Positions 9,084 through 18,341 of a stretch of DNA of 64,000 nt are shown one piece after another. The notes beneath the pieces are model-generated. The model ran no database searches. It was not told the origin of the DNA and saw only the letters and a list, made by a program, of their open reading frames with translations. Numbering within the stretch: the stretch's first letter is position 1; the number at the start of each line of letters is the position of its first letter. The stretch comes from Ecytonucleospora hepatopenaei. Taxonomy: Eukaryota > Microsporidia > Enterocytozoonidae. The translations under genes and the position numbers were made by a program. The stretch is taken from assembly GCA_026692725.1 (NCBI GenBank), contig JAPMUG010000006.1, forward strand, positions 62,001-126,000, written 5' to 3'.

Positions 9084-10145
9084 ATGATTTCATTTTTTAA
9101 TTTTATAAATTTTATTATAACAACAAATGTTATAACTAAAACATTTGACAAATCTACTGAATTTATGATACCAAAAAATGCATCTTTTAATTTAGAACAA
9201 AGATTAACATTAACATTATATGTTGATAAAAACAAACAAAAAGAATGCTTTACTATTTTTCAACTAGAGGGATCATACTTTTCATGCCTAGCTAAAAAAA
9301 TAAATTTTATAAAAGAACACAGAATAACACTTAAAAAAGGAACAATTGTTACACAAAATGACGAAGAAGTTACATTGACGCAAGATGAAGAAATTTCAAA
9401 TATAAAAGGTAAACTTACAGTAGAAAACTTGCCAAATTATCCACATATTTGTTTTATTTTTGAAAGCATAGGAAATTTCCCAGAAAAAGATCATAATTCA
9501 ATGATTTATTTATACCGAAATAGCTTAATAGGATTGGAACAAGATACATCTAAAAAGATTGAAGTAGAACTTGTTGACGGAAAATTGCAGGGATCATTGG
9601 ATTTTTGTAGTTCACCGCTATCTTTATTTTCTTTTGGGATAACTCCACGTACAGCAGAAAAGAATGAGAAAACAGGGAAAAACATTGAATATTTTAATTT
9701 TTTAAAAATCCCATTTACATTTGAAAATGACAGTGACATAGATAAATGTTTAGAAGAATGCAAGCAGATTGTATTTATAAGACCTTTTTTATTAAGAAAC
9801 TTAAGTCTTTTGATGTACGATAATAAAGAAGCATATGAGGAAAAAATATCATGTAATTTAGTAAGCATTAAAGAAGTTAAATTTACTTTTAGTAACAACA
9901 TTAATGGTATTATTTCTGTAAAATCATCTGAAATAAAGGAACAAAAAATATTGCCATTAAAACCAACAGGTCATGGTCATGATTCTAAAAAATTAGGGAA
10001 AGTGAAAAAAGAATCAAAATTTTCTAAAGCATCGATCGTGTTGATGATTATAATACCTATTGCATGTATAGTTTTATTTGTATCATTGTATTTTATATAT
10101 CTTTACAATACAAAAAAGAGAAACAATAATTTTAACAAAATATAA
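9084..10145 (+). CDS. Type I membrane protein, paralogue 1 of a tandem pair
   Basis: 353 residues. Signal peptide at residues 1-17 or so (MISFFNFINFIITTNV), a long extracellular or lumenal beta-rich-looking region, a polar juxtamembrane stretch, and a C-terminal anchor (IVLMIIIPIACIVLFVSLYF, about residues 318-342) with a short basic tail (YNTKKRNNN). The start is supported by CCCC four to seven bases before the ATG. It matches the next gene in signal peptide, the following VITKTFDKSTEFMIPK / LITKRCDENTELIVPK segment, and the anchor IIIPI. No known family recognised; topology suggests a surface or endomembrane protein possibly specific to the lineage. Confidence 0.65.
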   Translation: MISFFNFINFIITTNVITKTFDKSTEFMIPKNASFNLEQRLTLTLYVDKNKQKECFTIFQLEGSYFSCLAKKINFIKEHRITLKKGTIVTQNDEEVTLTQDEEISNIKGKLTVENLPNYPHICFIFESIGNFPEKDHNSMIYLYRNSLIGLEQDTSKKIEVELVDGKLQGSLDFCSSPLSLFSFGITPRTAEKNEKTGKNIEYFNFLKIPFTFENDSDIDKCLEECKQIVFIRPFLLRNLSLLMYDNKEAYEEKISCNLVSIKEVKFTFSNNINGIISVKSSEIKEQKILPLKPTGHGHDSKKLGKVKKESKFSKASIVLMIIIPIACIVLFVSLYFIYLYNTKKRNNNFNKI

Positions 10146-10179
10146 AAATAAATTAAAATAATTTAATTTATTACCCCTT

Positions 10180-11253
10180 ATGATTTTAATTTTTTTAATT
10201 TTTGTTTACTTTGTATTTTCAACTTCTTTAATAACTAAAAGATGTGACGAAAACACAGAATTAATAGTACCAAAAGATACAAAATTGTTATTAACAGAAA
10301 CTTTAGAAATCTCTAGTAAACACATGGGACAACATGGATATTTTACCATTTATGAATTTAAAAATGACATTCCAGAAATTTCTTACACTTCAACTCACGT
10401 AAAATACAATTTTACACTTGAAATTTTAAAAGATCAATACTTAGAAGTAAATGGGAAGAAATGCAAAATATTAGACAACACTATAATTGATAATTTTGAT
10501 GGTGAATTACAATTAGTTGATAACAGCAATGATTTAATGTACTTAGGAATGGTAACCCAGAAATCAAGCTTATACCGTGCCACTATAAACAAAGAAATAA
10601 AATTGTTGATAGAAATGCCATTGGAGGTGTCTATTACATGTAAAGATGACATTCGGTTTGTAATGAAAAACAATAGACTTTCTGTTACTGATAAATGCAT
10701 AAGTAAACCACTAAATTTAAATTACATAAAAAGAATTGCAAGAAAACCAAGAAATGGTGAAACTCCTGTTAATAATTACAACAAATATTTCGACCACATT
10801 TTAACAAACGTTGATTTTGCAGCATCAGAAGAAGAAGAAATGTTTAAAAATCTCGATGGAATGTTTTTGTTTAAAAAATCCTTTTTAGATAAGCTAAGTG
10901 ATTTATCATATAGTGGTCTTTCAATGAAAAACCTAAAAGAAACTTATCAGTTTAACATAAAAACTGAAAATGATGGCGTAAAATTAGAGAATAAATACCG
11001 TTTTAATGCAGAATTTGAAGTTAAAAAAACACCAATTCCTCCGGTTATCCCAGATATTGATATAAAACCTAAAGATATTTTACCTGCATCTGAAAGTAAG
11101 CCAAAAAAAGAGGAAAAAAAGGAATCAAAAACGGCTTTAATTTTATCAATTATAATTCCAATTTCTATCGTAATGTTATTGATAATTTCTTATTTGATTT
11201 ATATAAAAATTAAAACTTCCAAACAAAAAAATCAAAATCAATATAATTTTTAA
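10180..11253 (+). CDS. Type I membrane protein, paralogue 2 of a tandem pair
   Basis: 357 residues with the same plan as the preceding gene, which ends only 34 bp upstream: signal peptide (MILIFLIFVYFVFSTS), then SLITKRCDENTELIVPKDT, a long ectodomain, a Pro/Lys-rich stalk (KKTPIPPVIPDIDIKP ... KKEEKKESK), and a membrane anchor (ALILSIIIPISIVMLLIISY, about residues 320-344) with a basic tail. CCCC lies three to six bases before the ATG. The pair probably arose by tandem duplication and has diverged strongly in the middle. Confidence 0.65.
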   Translation: MILIFLIFVYFVFSTSLITKRCDENTELIVPKDTKLLLTETLEISSKHMGQHGYFTIYEFKNDIPEISYTSTHVKYNFTLEILKDQYLEVNGKKCKILDNTIIDNFDGELQLVDNSNDLMYLGMVTQKSSLYRATINKEIKLLIEMPLEVSITCKDDIRFVMKNNRLSVTDKCISKPLNLNYIKRIARKPRNGETPVNNYNKYFDHILTNVDFAASEEEEMFKNLDGMFLFKKSFLDKLSDLSYSGLSMKNLKETYQFNIKTENDGVKLENKYRFNAEFEVKKTPIPPVIPDIDIKPKDILPASESKPKKEEKKESKTALILSIIIPISIVMLLIISYLIYIKIKTSKQKNQNQYNF

Positions 11254-11308
11254 TAATAAACAATAAATTAACTAACATGTTATAATTAACAAATAAATTA
11301 ATTATATT

Positions 11309-11761
11309 TTACTCTTTATCTGTTAAAAAAGAATCAATTTCAATCATGCTCTTTTTTATTTCACTTTTTGTCGCTTCCTTTGGACCAATAAGTGGAAAAC
11401 TGTTCTTTTTCTTATGGCAATACCTGGCAAATGACATTATTGCAATTTTTACCTGACGCATGTCTTTTCCTTCATACAAATCTACAGTTAAAAAATTGTA
11501 GTGATCTGGTACACCTACTTCTTTTACTGCATTTATAAAATATTCAATATTTTCCATTATAAAATATGGTGCAGTTAATTTATGTGGCATTTTGTTAGAT
11601 GGATTTTGAATTACCTTATTGGCAATTTGACACAATTTCTTACCATCTTTTATTAGATGATATAGGTCATCATTTAAATCATTGTTTTCATTAAGCACTA
11701 TGTTTATCCATTGTATAATTTCTTTATCAGTTTCCGTTTCTTTTTGCAAAGGAGAAAGCAT
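11309..11761 (-). CDS. SCP1: Calponin-homology domain protein, transgelin/Scp1-like
   Basis: 150 residues, essentially one CH domain. Recognisable pieces: IIQWINIVL, LYHLIKDGKKLCQIANKVI (family 'l-DG--LC-l-N-l'), PYFIMENIEYFINAVKEVGV (family 'pF-qmENI--Fl-a---GV'), and NFLTVDLYEGKDMRQVKIAI (family 'fqTvDLyE-kn---V---i'). The final 30 residues are basic and could be the short actin-binding tail seen in Scp1/transgelin. Role: actin bundling at the cell cortex. A CCC motif precedes the ATG (GACCCTTTATG). Confidence 0.85.
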   Translation of the reverse strand: MLSPLQKETETDKEIIQWINIVLNENNDLNDDLYHLIKDGKKLCQIANKVIQNPSNKMPHKLTAPYFIMENIEYFINAVKEVGVPDHYNFLTVDLYEGKDMRQVKIAIMSFARYCHKKKNSFPLIGPKEATKSEIKKSMIEIDSFLTDKE

Positions 11762-12202
11762 AAAGGGTCAAATCTTTTCCAAAATTAAAACAAAAAATAA
11801 TTTTTTAAAATTTATCAGATCTTTTTTAATGGTTAAAATAGTGATTTTACCTTAAATTTATCTAATATGTTTTTAATTTGCAAATTTTTTAAAATATATT
11901 AAATTCATAAAAACATTTATAAAAATTAACATACCGGTAATGAAATATGTTTAAAACATGAATGTTTATCATAAAATTACGTTTATTTCTTAAAATATAA
12001 AATTTTTTATTATTAATTTTGACAGCTATCTTATTTTTAAACCTACTTTTTATAAAATTTGTATTTTCTCAACCCAATTAATTGTTTTAAGAACATTTAA
12101 AATAGGGAAATATATAATGAATAAAATATTATAATGAGAACACCTAAAAATACTATGTAAAATATAATTTTTACTTTTTAAATATAATTCTCTAAAAAAT
12201 AT
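11762..12202. other. Gene-free AT-rich spacer
   Basis: 441 bp between the divergent 5' end of the CH gene and the 3' end of a small reverse-strand gene. I see only AT-rich sequence with no recognisable gene, RNA or repeat; a short CCGGTA around 11934 is the only GC-containing spot. Confidence 0.6.
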
Positions 12203-12493
12203 TCATTGTTTCTTTAATTCTAAAAGCCTATTGATTTTACATTTGTCATGTATGTATTCCATATTTTTTACAATTGAATATTGACAGGGATACAAAATAT
12301 TTGTTAGATTATCTGTCTTTATGACTGTTCCAATACCAAAACATAATGCATCGAGGAAATAAACTATTTTCTTGTTTTCTTTTAACACTGCTTTTAAAAT
12401 CAAGTTTTTCTGTTGTTCAAAATCCTCTTGTTGCTGATTTAACAAACTTTTAGAAACAATCAAAATACTTTCTATTGTATATTCATTTCCCAT
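12203..12493 (-). CDS. Small conserved-looking protein, unknown
   Basis: 96 residues when started at the ATG at 12493 (MGNEYTIESILIVSK). This start is chosen because GGGGG lies just upstream in gene sense (TAGGGGGTAAAATGGG); the frame stays open further upstream but that part overlaps the neighbouring divergent gene. The protein is mostly helical with a Gln/Glu-rich stretch (QQQEDFEQQKN) and a hydrophobic centre (IVYFLDALCFGIGTVI). No family recognised. Confidence 0.5.
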   Translation of the reverse strand: MGNEYTIESILIVSKSLLNQQQEDFEQQKNLILKAVLKENKKIVYFLDALCFGIGTVIKTDNLTNILYPCQYSIVKNMEYIHDKCKINRLLELKKQ

Positions 12494-12523
12494 TTTACCC
12501 CCTAAAAACATTTCAACATATTT
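12494..12523. promoter_or_regulatory. 30-bp divergent promoter interval with a CCCCC/GGGGG motif
   Basis: Only 30 bp separate the ATGs of two divergent genes (12493 minus, 12524 plus). The interval holds a single run ACCCCCT at 12497-12503: GGGGG 5 bp before the minus-strand ATG and CCCCC about 21 bp before the plus-strand ATG. Microsporidian CCC/GGG start-proximal motifs are known; one motif serving both directions is an inference. Confidence 0.5.
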
Positions 12524-12820
12524 ATGCAGGGAAATACTTATTTTAGAAAAAGAGCTATCAAAGAGTATAATGAAGAACACGGAATTGATGACGAGGAAGA
12601 AATACTTCACAAGAAGTTAAATGCACTGAACACATTTAGTTTGGATTTAGGAGATGTTATAAACAATCAAAACAAAAGAATAGAAAAAAACACGAACAAT
12701 ATAAAAGACATGGTAAAAACATTAAAAAGAAAATTATGGAATGTTGAAACACAAAAATACAGTTTATTTGGTGCATTTTTGGGATTAATTGTTTTGTTTT
12801 TTATAATTACGCGATTTTAG
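12524..12820 (+). CDS. Bet1/Sft1-like Qc-SNARE
   Basis: 98 residues, the size of Bet1/Sft1. A polar N-terminus (YFRKRAIKEYNEEHG) is followed by a heptad-patterned SNARE-like helix: LHKKLNALNTFSLDLGDVI, NNQNKRIEKNTNNIKDMVK, TLKRKLWNV. The C-terminal tail anchor is LFGAFLGLIVLFFIITRF with almost nothing after it, as in tail-anchored SNAREs. Family pattern 'lk--t--iG-ei--QN--l' fits. The protein would act in ER-Golgi or intra-Golgi fusion. Without an alignment, Bet1 and Sft1 cannot be separated. Confidence 0.65.
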   Translation: MQGNTYFRKRAIKEYNEEHGIDDEEEILHKKLNALNTFSLDLGDVINNQNKRIEKNTNNIKDMVKTLKRKLWNVETQKYSLFGAFLGLIVLFFIITRF

Positions 12821-13049
12821 TAAATTTTTGTGATTTTTTATTTATTGATATGAAAGATAATATTTTTACAGTAGTTTTTAATGAGTGATTAATTAATTAA
12901 AATATCGTATAAATTAGAAATAGTCATTATCAAATGATTTTAACATTTTTTGCCATAAAAACTTTAAGCTTAATTTTTTATATTTTATGCAAACAAATTA
13001 ACTTTTAAGCTTAAATTTTCTATATAAAAAGAAATGCACTTTACAACCC

Positions 13050-13889
13050 ATGTTATTCTTATCTTTGCACATTATTAACATTTTTATGTTGGACTCAACA
13101 GATAAAGTAAATGGAGGTGACATAATGGTTACAGCATCAAAGTCTAATGTTGCACCTGCAAATCCATCGGTTCACAAATGCTCTGCTTCCAAGCACAATA
13201 ATCAACAAAATATTTGTGAAAGTGGGTTTGATTTTGAAAATTATGTTAAAAAAGTGGACAAGCTTTTAGATAGGCTTGATGAAAAAAACACAGTTGTAGC
13301 ACCACCTTTACAAAATCAAGTGAACAATGAAAAATTAATTGAAATGTTAAAAAAACAGCAATTGTTTAATACAAAGTGTCAACAATGTTGTGGTTGTCGT
13401 GACAATAACGGTTGCAACATATTTTTCCTTACTGAGTTAATACAAGAAACTGAATCTGGTAATTTAAGGAAAATCGATGATTATTTTGAAAAAATCAAAA
13501 ATGATTATTTTATGTACAACCATTATAAGACTAAAATTAATGCATTAAGTCAGATGGCTGTAAAATGTGATGATGCTGATAATTGCACAGTGTGTAAACT
13601 TCTTAAAATTAATGAAATTTCTGACACAATTAACATTTTAAAAGCCAGAATTTTATTAATGGATTTATCAGGAAATGGATTAAATAATTTACTAGGAATG
13701 AGAATGCCTTTTAATCCTTTTTCTAATGATTTTTTTAAACAACAAGGAACAGGAAACGTATCACAAAGTAATGCATTTGGTTCTATTCCTTTACCAAACA
13801 CTGAAATGAAAAATCAAATGGATCCAATGGATCTTTACATGCAATTTTTTATGCAAAAGTCTGTGATTGAGAATATGTTTAGACAATAA
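13050..13889 (+). CDS. Secreted protein with a Cys cluster and Met/Asn-rich C-terminus, unknown
   Basis: 279 residues. A hydrophobic N-terminus (MLFLSLHIINIFMLDS) acts as a likely signal peptide. The centre has a Cys cluster (KCQQCCGCRDNNGC, around residues 110-123) and a second CDDADNCTVC motif (around 174-183), suggesting disulphides. The last 70 residues are rich in Met, Asn, Gln, Phe and Pro. A CCC motif abuts the start codon (ACAACCCATG). Abundant secreted proteins of microsporidia (spore wall, polar tube) often have this kind of composition, but I see no homology to a named one. Confidence 0.6.
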   Translation: MLFLSLHIINIFMLDSTDKVNGGDIMVTASKSNVAPANPSVHKCSASKHNNQQNICESGFDFENYVKKVDKLLDRLDEKNTVVAPPLQNQVNNEKLIEMLKKQQLFNTKCQQCCGCRDNNGCNIFFLTELIQETESGNLRKIDDYFEKIKNDYFMYNHYKTKINALSQMAVKCDDADNCTVCKLLKINEISDTINILKARILLMDLSGNGLNNLLGMRMPFNPFSNDFFKQQGTGNVSQSNAFGSIPLPNTEMKNQMDPMDLYMQFFMQKSVIENMFRQ

Positions 13890-13961
13890 AGTCTTTAAAT
13901 GTAAATTTTAAATCAATTAAAAATTTGAAGTGTTATTTTTTATTTAATTATTTATTCATGA

Positions 13962-14440
13962 TTAATCATTTCCATTAGTAAAGCCAAAATTAATATGTGT
14001 TTTATCATCATATTCACCTTCACTTATTTTTGAAACTTTATCTTTTCCTTCTTCAACTTCTCCTTCTGCTGCTTCATTTTCTTCAACTTCTCCTTCTGCT
14101 GCTTCATTTCTTCAACTTCTCCTTCTGCTGCTTCATTTTCTTGTTCTTTTGTCACACTACCTTCACCTGCACCAACCGGTGATTCTACTGGAGAACTAGC
14201 CTCTGATTTTTTCTCGGTGCTTGCTTTCTCAGCTGGGTTGTGTTTTTCACTTTGATTTTTTTCATTTACTTTTTCATTATCTGCTTCAATATTTTCTTTT
14301 TTTTCTTCAACCATTATTTTTTCTTTTCCTTCCATTGCTGTAGCAAATTGCTCTGCAGATTGTTCAGCAGGATTAAGATCAGGATTTATTTTTGCTGGTG
14401 CGGTTGCAGATTTTATTAACAATAAATTTCCTATAAACAT
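13962..14440 (-). pseudogene. Glu/Lys-rich repeat protein with a probable one-base frameshift in the repeat
   Basis: The frame from ATG 14440 (MFIGNLLLIKSATAPAKINP) reads 105 or so residues of acidic Lys/Glu/Ala sequence into a tandem repeat of about 33 bp present three times (about 14045-14145). The first copy reads ENEAAEGEVE. Then one A is missing in a homopolymer (GAAGAAATG instead of GAAGAAAATG as at the next junction) and copies two and three are read in another frame as MKQQKEKLKK, ending at 14024. If the missing A is real missing data, the original frame would continue through all three copies to a stop at 13962 with a non-repetitive end (ISEGEYDDKTHINFGF). Either a sequencing error or a recent mutation. 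Function unknown; a weak signal peptide is possible. Confidence 0.5.
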
Positions 14441-14585
14441 AGGAGTTTACTTACTTATTTTTTTATATGATCTTCTCCTTAAATAATAGATCAAAAACAA
14501 AAAAACTCTAAAAATTAAAAAACAACGTATTTATTATAAAAAATAAATTTAAATAATAATACCAAAATTACAAAAAATCACAATA

Positions 14586-16268
14586 TTATTTACTCCTTTT
14601 TTTGCAAAGTATTTTAATCTTTTTTTGTTGAATTTCTTTTTCCATTTCTAAATTTAGTTTGCTTTCACTTATTTTTTCTTTATTTTCTATTCTTTTTTCT
14701 AAACTGTCATGATTTTTAATTTTTTTGTCTATTTTATCACCAACAGATTCTTCTATTTCTTTACCATCAAAATTTATGTATTCAACAGGATTGCATTGAT
14801 CTAAATATTTTAAGTTATCATCTATACAGTATCCATTATATAAAGAATGGGCTTTAAACCATGCAATAATACCAGCATCATCAATCACAACTTCATTAAA
14901 CATTAAATTGGTGCTTAAAAGATTATTTTTATCATTTTTTAGGTCAATAAAAAAATCACCTTGGTTAAAAATTTCTTCTTTATTCCTTACAGTCGGAAAT
15001 TTTAATATTTCATGAGTAAAGTTATAGCTGTAATCTGTCATGTATTCAACTATCTCATCGTTTTCAATATAAAATCTATCACTTTCTAACTTTATTTTAT
15101 ACTTTTTAGCAAGGTATTCCTTTAAAACATTTAATTTGTAAATTTTATCTGTTTTGAGACCTAATGCCTCATTTATTAGTAAAATATTAATTAAAGCAAC
15201 AATTGTTGAATTTTTATCTTCTAGAAAAACAAAATTACAAGAATTTTTACTGTTTTTTCTTTCTTCTGACATACTCTCTGAATTATTTTTACCCGATTTT
15301 TCGCTATTGTTCGTTTTAAAAGAAACTTTACATGTATTTTGTGAAAAATCATGATAGTTAGAATCTTTTTCATCTATATTATACTTTTCTTTAAATAATT
15401 CTATTCTGCGATATGATAGATCATCTTTATTATTTTCTATAAGATGTTTTATTTCTAAAATAACACTATTCTTTATTTCTTTATGTTCATAATACAAATT
15501 ATTTTCTCGTTGCCAGTGTATACCTTCAATATCACCAACAAAAACAGCAATATAATTAGTTAAAATCATAAAAAACATTTTGTGATATTTATAAGTATAG
15601 TGTTTAATGTCATAATTGTATCTTTCTATGTTTTTTATGTGTTTTTGAGACATGCTATGCCTCAATAATTTGTCGTTTAGTGATTTGTTATATGTTAAGA
15701 TTGAATTGCACAAGATGCATTTATACTTAAAACTAGATGCACTTGCAAGTAATTCTGAATTTTTTGAGCAAATTTCTATGTCTTTTGTGTGGAATAAACT
15801 CAAATCTTCAAAAAAATATACCCAATTATACCTTAAATTATACACTGTTTTCCCATTTGGCTTAAAACATGGTTTTCTAATATTTTTAAGCCTGTTAGTA
15901 TTTTTCATAATGTGTGAAGTTTTCCCTCTCGAATAGCCTTTAAATTTAGTTTTGTATCTATCGTTTATTTTGCTATTTATAACATGTGCTAATCTATTGT
16001 ATGAATTTGTTGTAAGCTTTATGTTTTTCGGATAAGTGTATAGCTTAAAAGAAGGTCTTATAAATTCAAAACTTTCTAGTAAAAATAAATGGTTTTTGTT
16101 ATTCATTAAATAGTTGATAGCAATAAAAAATAGTTGAAAATAATAGATAAAATTCAATATAAGCTGTAAAATATTTCTGCCTATTTGTTTTAAAGTTAAG
16201 TAACAAAATATTTTTAAGCACAAAAATTTTAACCAGGACAAAAAACAAACAAAATATTTTTTATCCAT
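14586..16268 (-). CDS. Large protein with hydrophobic N-terminus and a U1/matrin-type zinc-finger-like motif, unknown
   Basis: 560 residues from ATG 16268. Residues 1-60 hold two hydrophobic segments (FVCFLSWLKFLCLKIFCYLT; LNFIYYFQLFFIAINYL). A basic region follows (KTKFKGYSRGKTSHIMKN), then YKCILCNSILTYNKSLNDKL with LRHSMSQKHIKNI: Cys-x2-Cys and His-x5-His, the spacing of U1/matrin-type zinc fingers that bind RNA or DNA. The C-terminal 80 residues are Lys/Glu-rich and probably coiled coil. I do not recognise the family; membrane anchoring plus a nucleic-acid-type finger is an odd combination. A downstream Met could be the true start, removing the membrane part. Confidence 0.55.
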   Translation of the reverse strand: MDKKYFVCFLSWLKFLCLKIFCYLTLKQIGRNILQLILNFIYYFQLFFIAINYLMNNKNHLFLLESFEFIRPSFKLYTYPKNIKLTTNSYNRLAHVINSKINDRYKTKFKGYSRGKTSHIMKNTNRLKNIRKPCFKPNGKTVYNLRYNWVYFFEDLSLFHTKDIEICSKNSELLASASSFKYKCILCNSILTYNKSLNDKLLRHSMSQKHIKNIERYNYDIKHYTYKYHKMFFMILTNYIAVFVGDIEGIHWQRENNLYYEHKEIKNSVILEIKHLIENNKDDLSYRRIELFKEKYNIDEKDSNYHDFSQNTCKVSFKTNNSEKSGKNNSESMSEERKNSKNSCNFVFLEDKNSTIVALINILLINEALGLKTDKIYKLNVLKEYLAKKYKIKLESDRFYIENDEIVEYMTDYSYNFTHEILKFPTVRNKEEIFNQGDFFIDLKNDKNNLLSTNLMFNEVVIDDAGIIAWFKAHSLYNGYCIDDNLKYLDQCNPVEYINFDGKEIEESVGDKIDKKIKNHDSLEKRIENKEKISESKLNLEMEKEIQQKKIKILCKKRSK

Positions 16269-16769
16269 ATGCTTTTTTGTTCAACATTTAGTCTACTAAA
16301 AAGTTAAATTATTTATATTAAACACAGATGATGGTATTTCATTTTAAAATAGGATGGGTTTTAATAAACTTTGTTTTTTAAAATTTTGTATTATATAACC
16401 TTATTGTTGATATACTTTTAATTTATAGGTTAAATTGATGAATTTTTAAAGGTTTTTTATTTATTAAAAAAATTAGATTTATTTTTGTTTTTTATGACTC
16501 TAAAATAAATACGTAATGCATTCAATGGTAAAAGTTATACTATTTATATTTTAACAAAATTTAGACTAGATTATATTTTACAGGTTATATTTTATAAATG
16601 CTTTTAAATAAGCTTAAATATTTTTATATTTTAAATAAAATAATGTGTAACAATCAGGTTATAAATAAAAAAATTTTCTTTTATAATATTTGTTATCCTA
16701 TTTAAATTATTTTTAAATTAATTTTTGTTATCCTTTTTAAATATTATTAAAAAATATTTTTTATTAAAA
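16269..16769. other. Gene-free AT-rich spacer
   Basis: 501 bp between divergent gene starts. Almost pure A/T with homopolymer runs. A short direct repeat (TTTGTTATCCT near 16689 and again near 16725) lies just before the next gene. No gene or RNA seen. Confidence 0.55.
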
Positions 16770-17969
16770 ATGTTTTTAATTTATTTATTTAGTTTTTTAA
16801 AGAATATAGTGTGCACAAATGAAGAAGATTCAGTGGAAATAAAAAAAGCAGAATTTATTAATCCAAGAGTGATACAAGAAGATTTTGACAAAGAAAATAG
16901 ATTTTATAATAAAATTAAAGATGTTTTAAAATCTAAAAACAACGTTAAGCTCTTAAAAAATAAAATTGATGGTTATTTTAGTATAATAACCAATAGCTTT
17001 ACAGATGAATCAGCATTTTTATTTTTTCTCAATATTTTTCAGAAAAAAACTAAGCCTGATATATTAGATATTGCATGGGAAATTAGAAAATTATGTTATT
17101 TTATTACTGAAAAAATAAAAGGTCCTTTAGAAAATATACTAAGAATTGCTGAAATTAACGAAGAAGTTATAAAATTTTTTTTCATAAAAAAGAATAGAAT
17201 AAGGGTTAGGCTATACCAAAAGGAAGAATTCGTAACAAAAGAAGACCCAAGAGGAGAATTGGGATGTTACGAATATTACTTGTTTTTAATGAAAAATAGA
17301 CTATTATATTTAATTTACCTTTTTAATAAACATCATACTCTTTTGTTGCAAATATATGACAAACCAGACATGACTGAAGACAATTTGATATCATTTATGG
17401 CTCTTGATCTGTTCATAAATAGGTGTATTTTGCACATATTGGATGTCATGATGTTATATATTTCAGAAGAAAAGTACATAAATATTGTAGCACCAATATT
17501 TTGTTTTAACTGGTCTATTACAGAATTTTACAATAGGGTGATAAGAGTTCTTTTTGAACATACGAGAATTGCTGCACTGTCATGTCTTGGGAAATTTGAC
17601 AGGCCAATAAATAACAGAACGCATAAATATTTTGAAACTGTATATCTTCAATGGAATGATTTAAGTAAAAATATACCTCGTAAAATAATTACAACTTCTT
17701 TAACAACATTTTATAATGAAAACGAACACCTAGGAACGGTATTAGAGACAAAAGAAATGATGGCCTATAAATTAAAAGTAGATCAAAAACACTCGGAAGG
17801 AAAAGAACATGGAGAAGGAACTTCTCAAGTATGTCAAGCAGTTGACGGTTCAATCACAATACCTGCTGAGGTTAATGCAGAAATAACTGCTGAATTGAGT
17901 GAAAATGATGAACCTTCTGCTAAAAAACAAACACAATCACCAATTGAAGATACAGAAGATTCTTCATAA
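16770..17969 (+). CDS. Secreted helical protein with acidic tail, unknown
   Basis: 399 residues from ATG 16770, chosen because MFLIYLFSFLKNIVCTNEED is a clean signal peptide with cleavage near VCT-NE; the frame is open further upstream but without an ATG. The body (residues 20-320) looks all-helical with many aromatic residues (YEYYLFLMKNRLLYLIYLF). The last 80 residues are polar, Glu/Ser/Thr-rich. No known family. An early segment (NKIDGYFSIITNSFTDESAF) loosely resembles the start of the secreted family at 45-49 kb, so it may be a distant member; that is only a suspicion. Confidence 0.6.
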   Translation: MFLIYLFSFLKNIVCTNEEDSVEIKKAEFINPRVIQEDFDKENRFYNKIKDVLKSKNNVKLLKNKIDGYFSIITNSFTDESAFLFFLNIFQKKTKPDILDIAWEIRKLCYFITEKIKGPLENILRIAEINEEVIKFFFIKKNRIRVRLYQKEEFVTKEDPRGELGCYEYYLFLMKNRLLYLIYLFNKHHTLLLQIYDKPDMTEDNLISFMALDLFINRCILHILDVMMLYISEEKYINIVAPIFCFNWSITEFYNRVIRVLFEHTRIAALSCLGKFDRPINNRTHKYFETVYLQWNDLSKNIPRKIITTSLTTFYNENEHLGTVLETKEMMAYKLKVDQKHSEGKEHGEGTSQVCQAVDGSITIPAEVNAEITAELSENDEPSAKKQTQSPIEDTEDSS

Positions 17970-18341
17970 GAAACGAAGATGATTAAAACGAAATTGTTTT
18001 TTATGTTTGAATTATAGATTTTTTATGTTTTTATATGATACATTTATTTATTATTTAAATAGTTAAGAAGAATAGATTAGCATTATGCTTTCTATATTTT
18101 AGTAAATTAATTTTGTTGATATATTATGGCATCTTGATATATTTTAATACTTTTTACACCCATCATGTTTTACCTAAATAAAGTTTTAACTACACTCATA
18201 TTCAACAAATTTAATATTTTTATAAATTTTAATTTTATTTTATGTTTTTACCCTCCTATAATAAACTTTAAAATTAGCCTTAAATTAATCTTAAAAATTT
18301 ATATAATTTTTAAATAAAAGTTTTTTAAGAAAATTGGAAAG
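17970..18341. other. Gene-free AT-rich spacer
   Basis: 372 bp between same-strand genes. AT-rich, with an ACCCTCCT motif near 18251 about 90 bp upstream of SAC1; no gene or repeat seen. Confidence 0.5.

Noticed and set aside
9506..10700. Minus-strand frames of 131 and 88 codons
   Set aside because: Antisense to the paired membrane-protein genes, which have signal peptides, anchors and start motifs.
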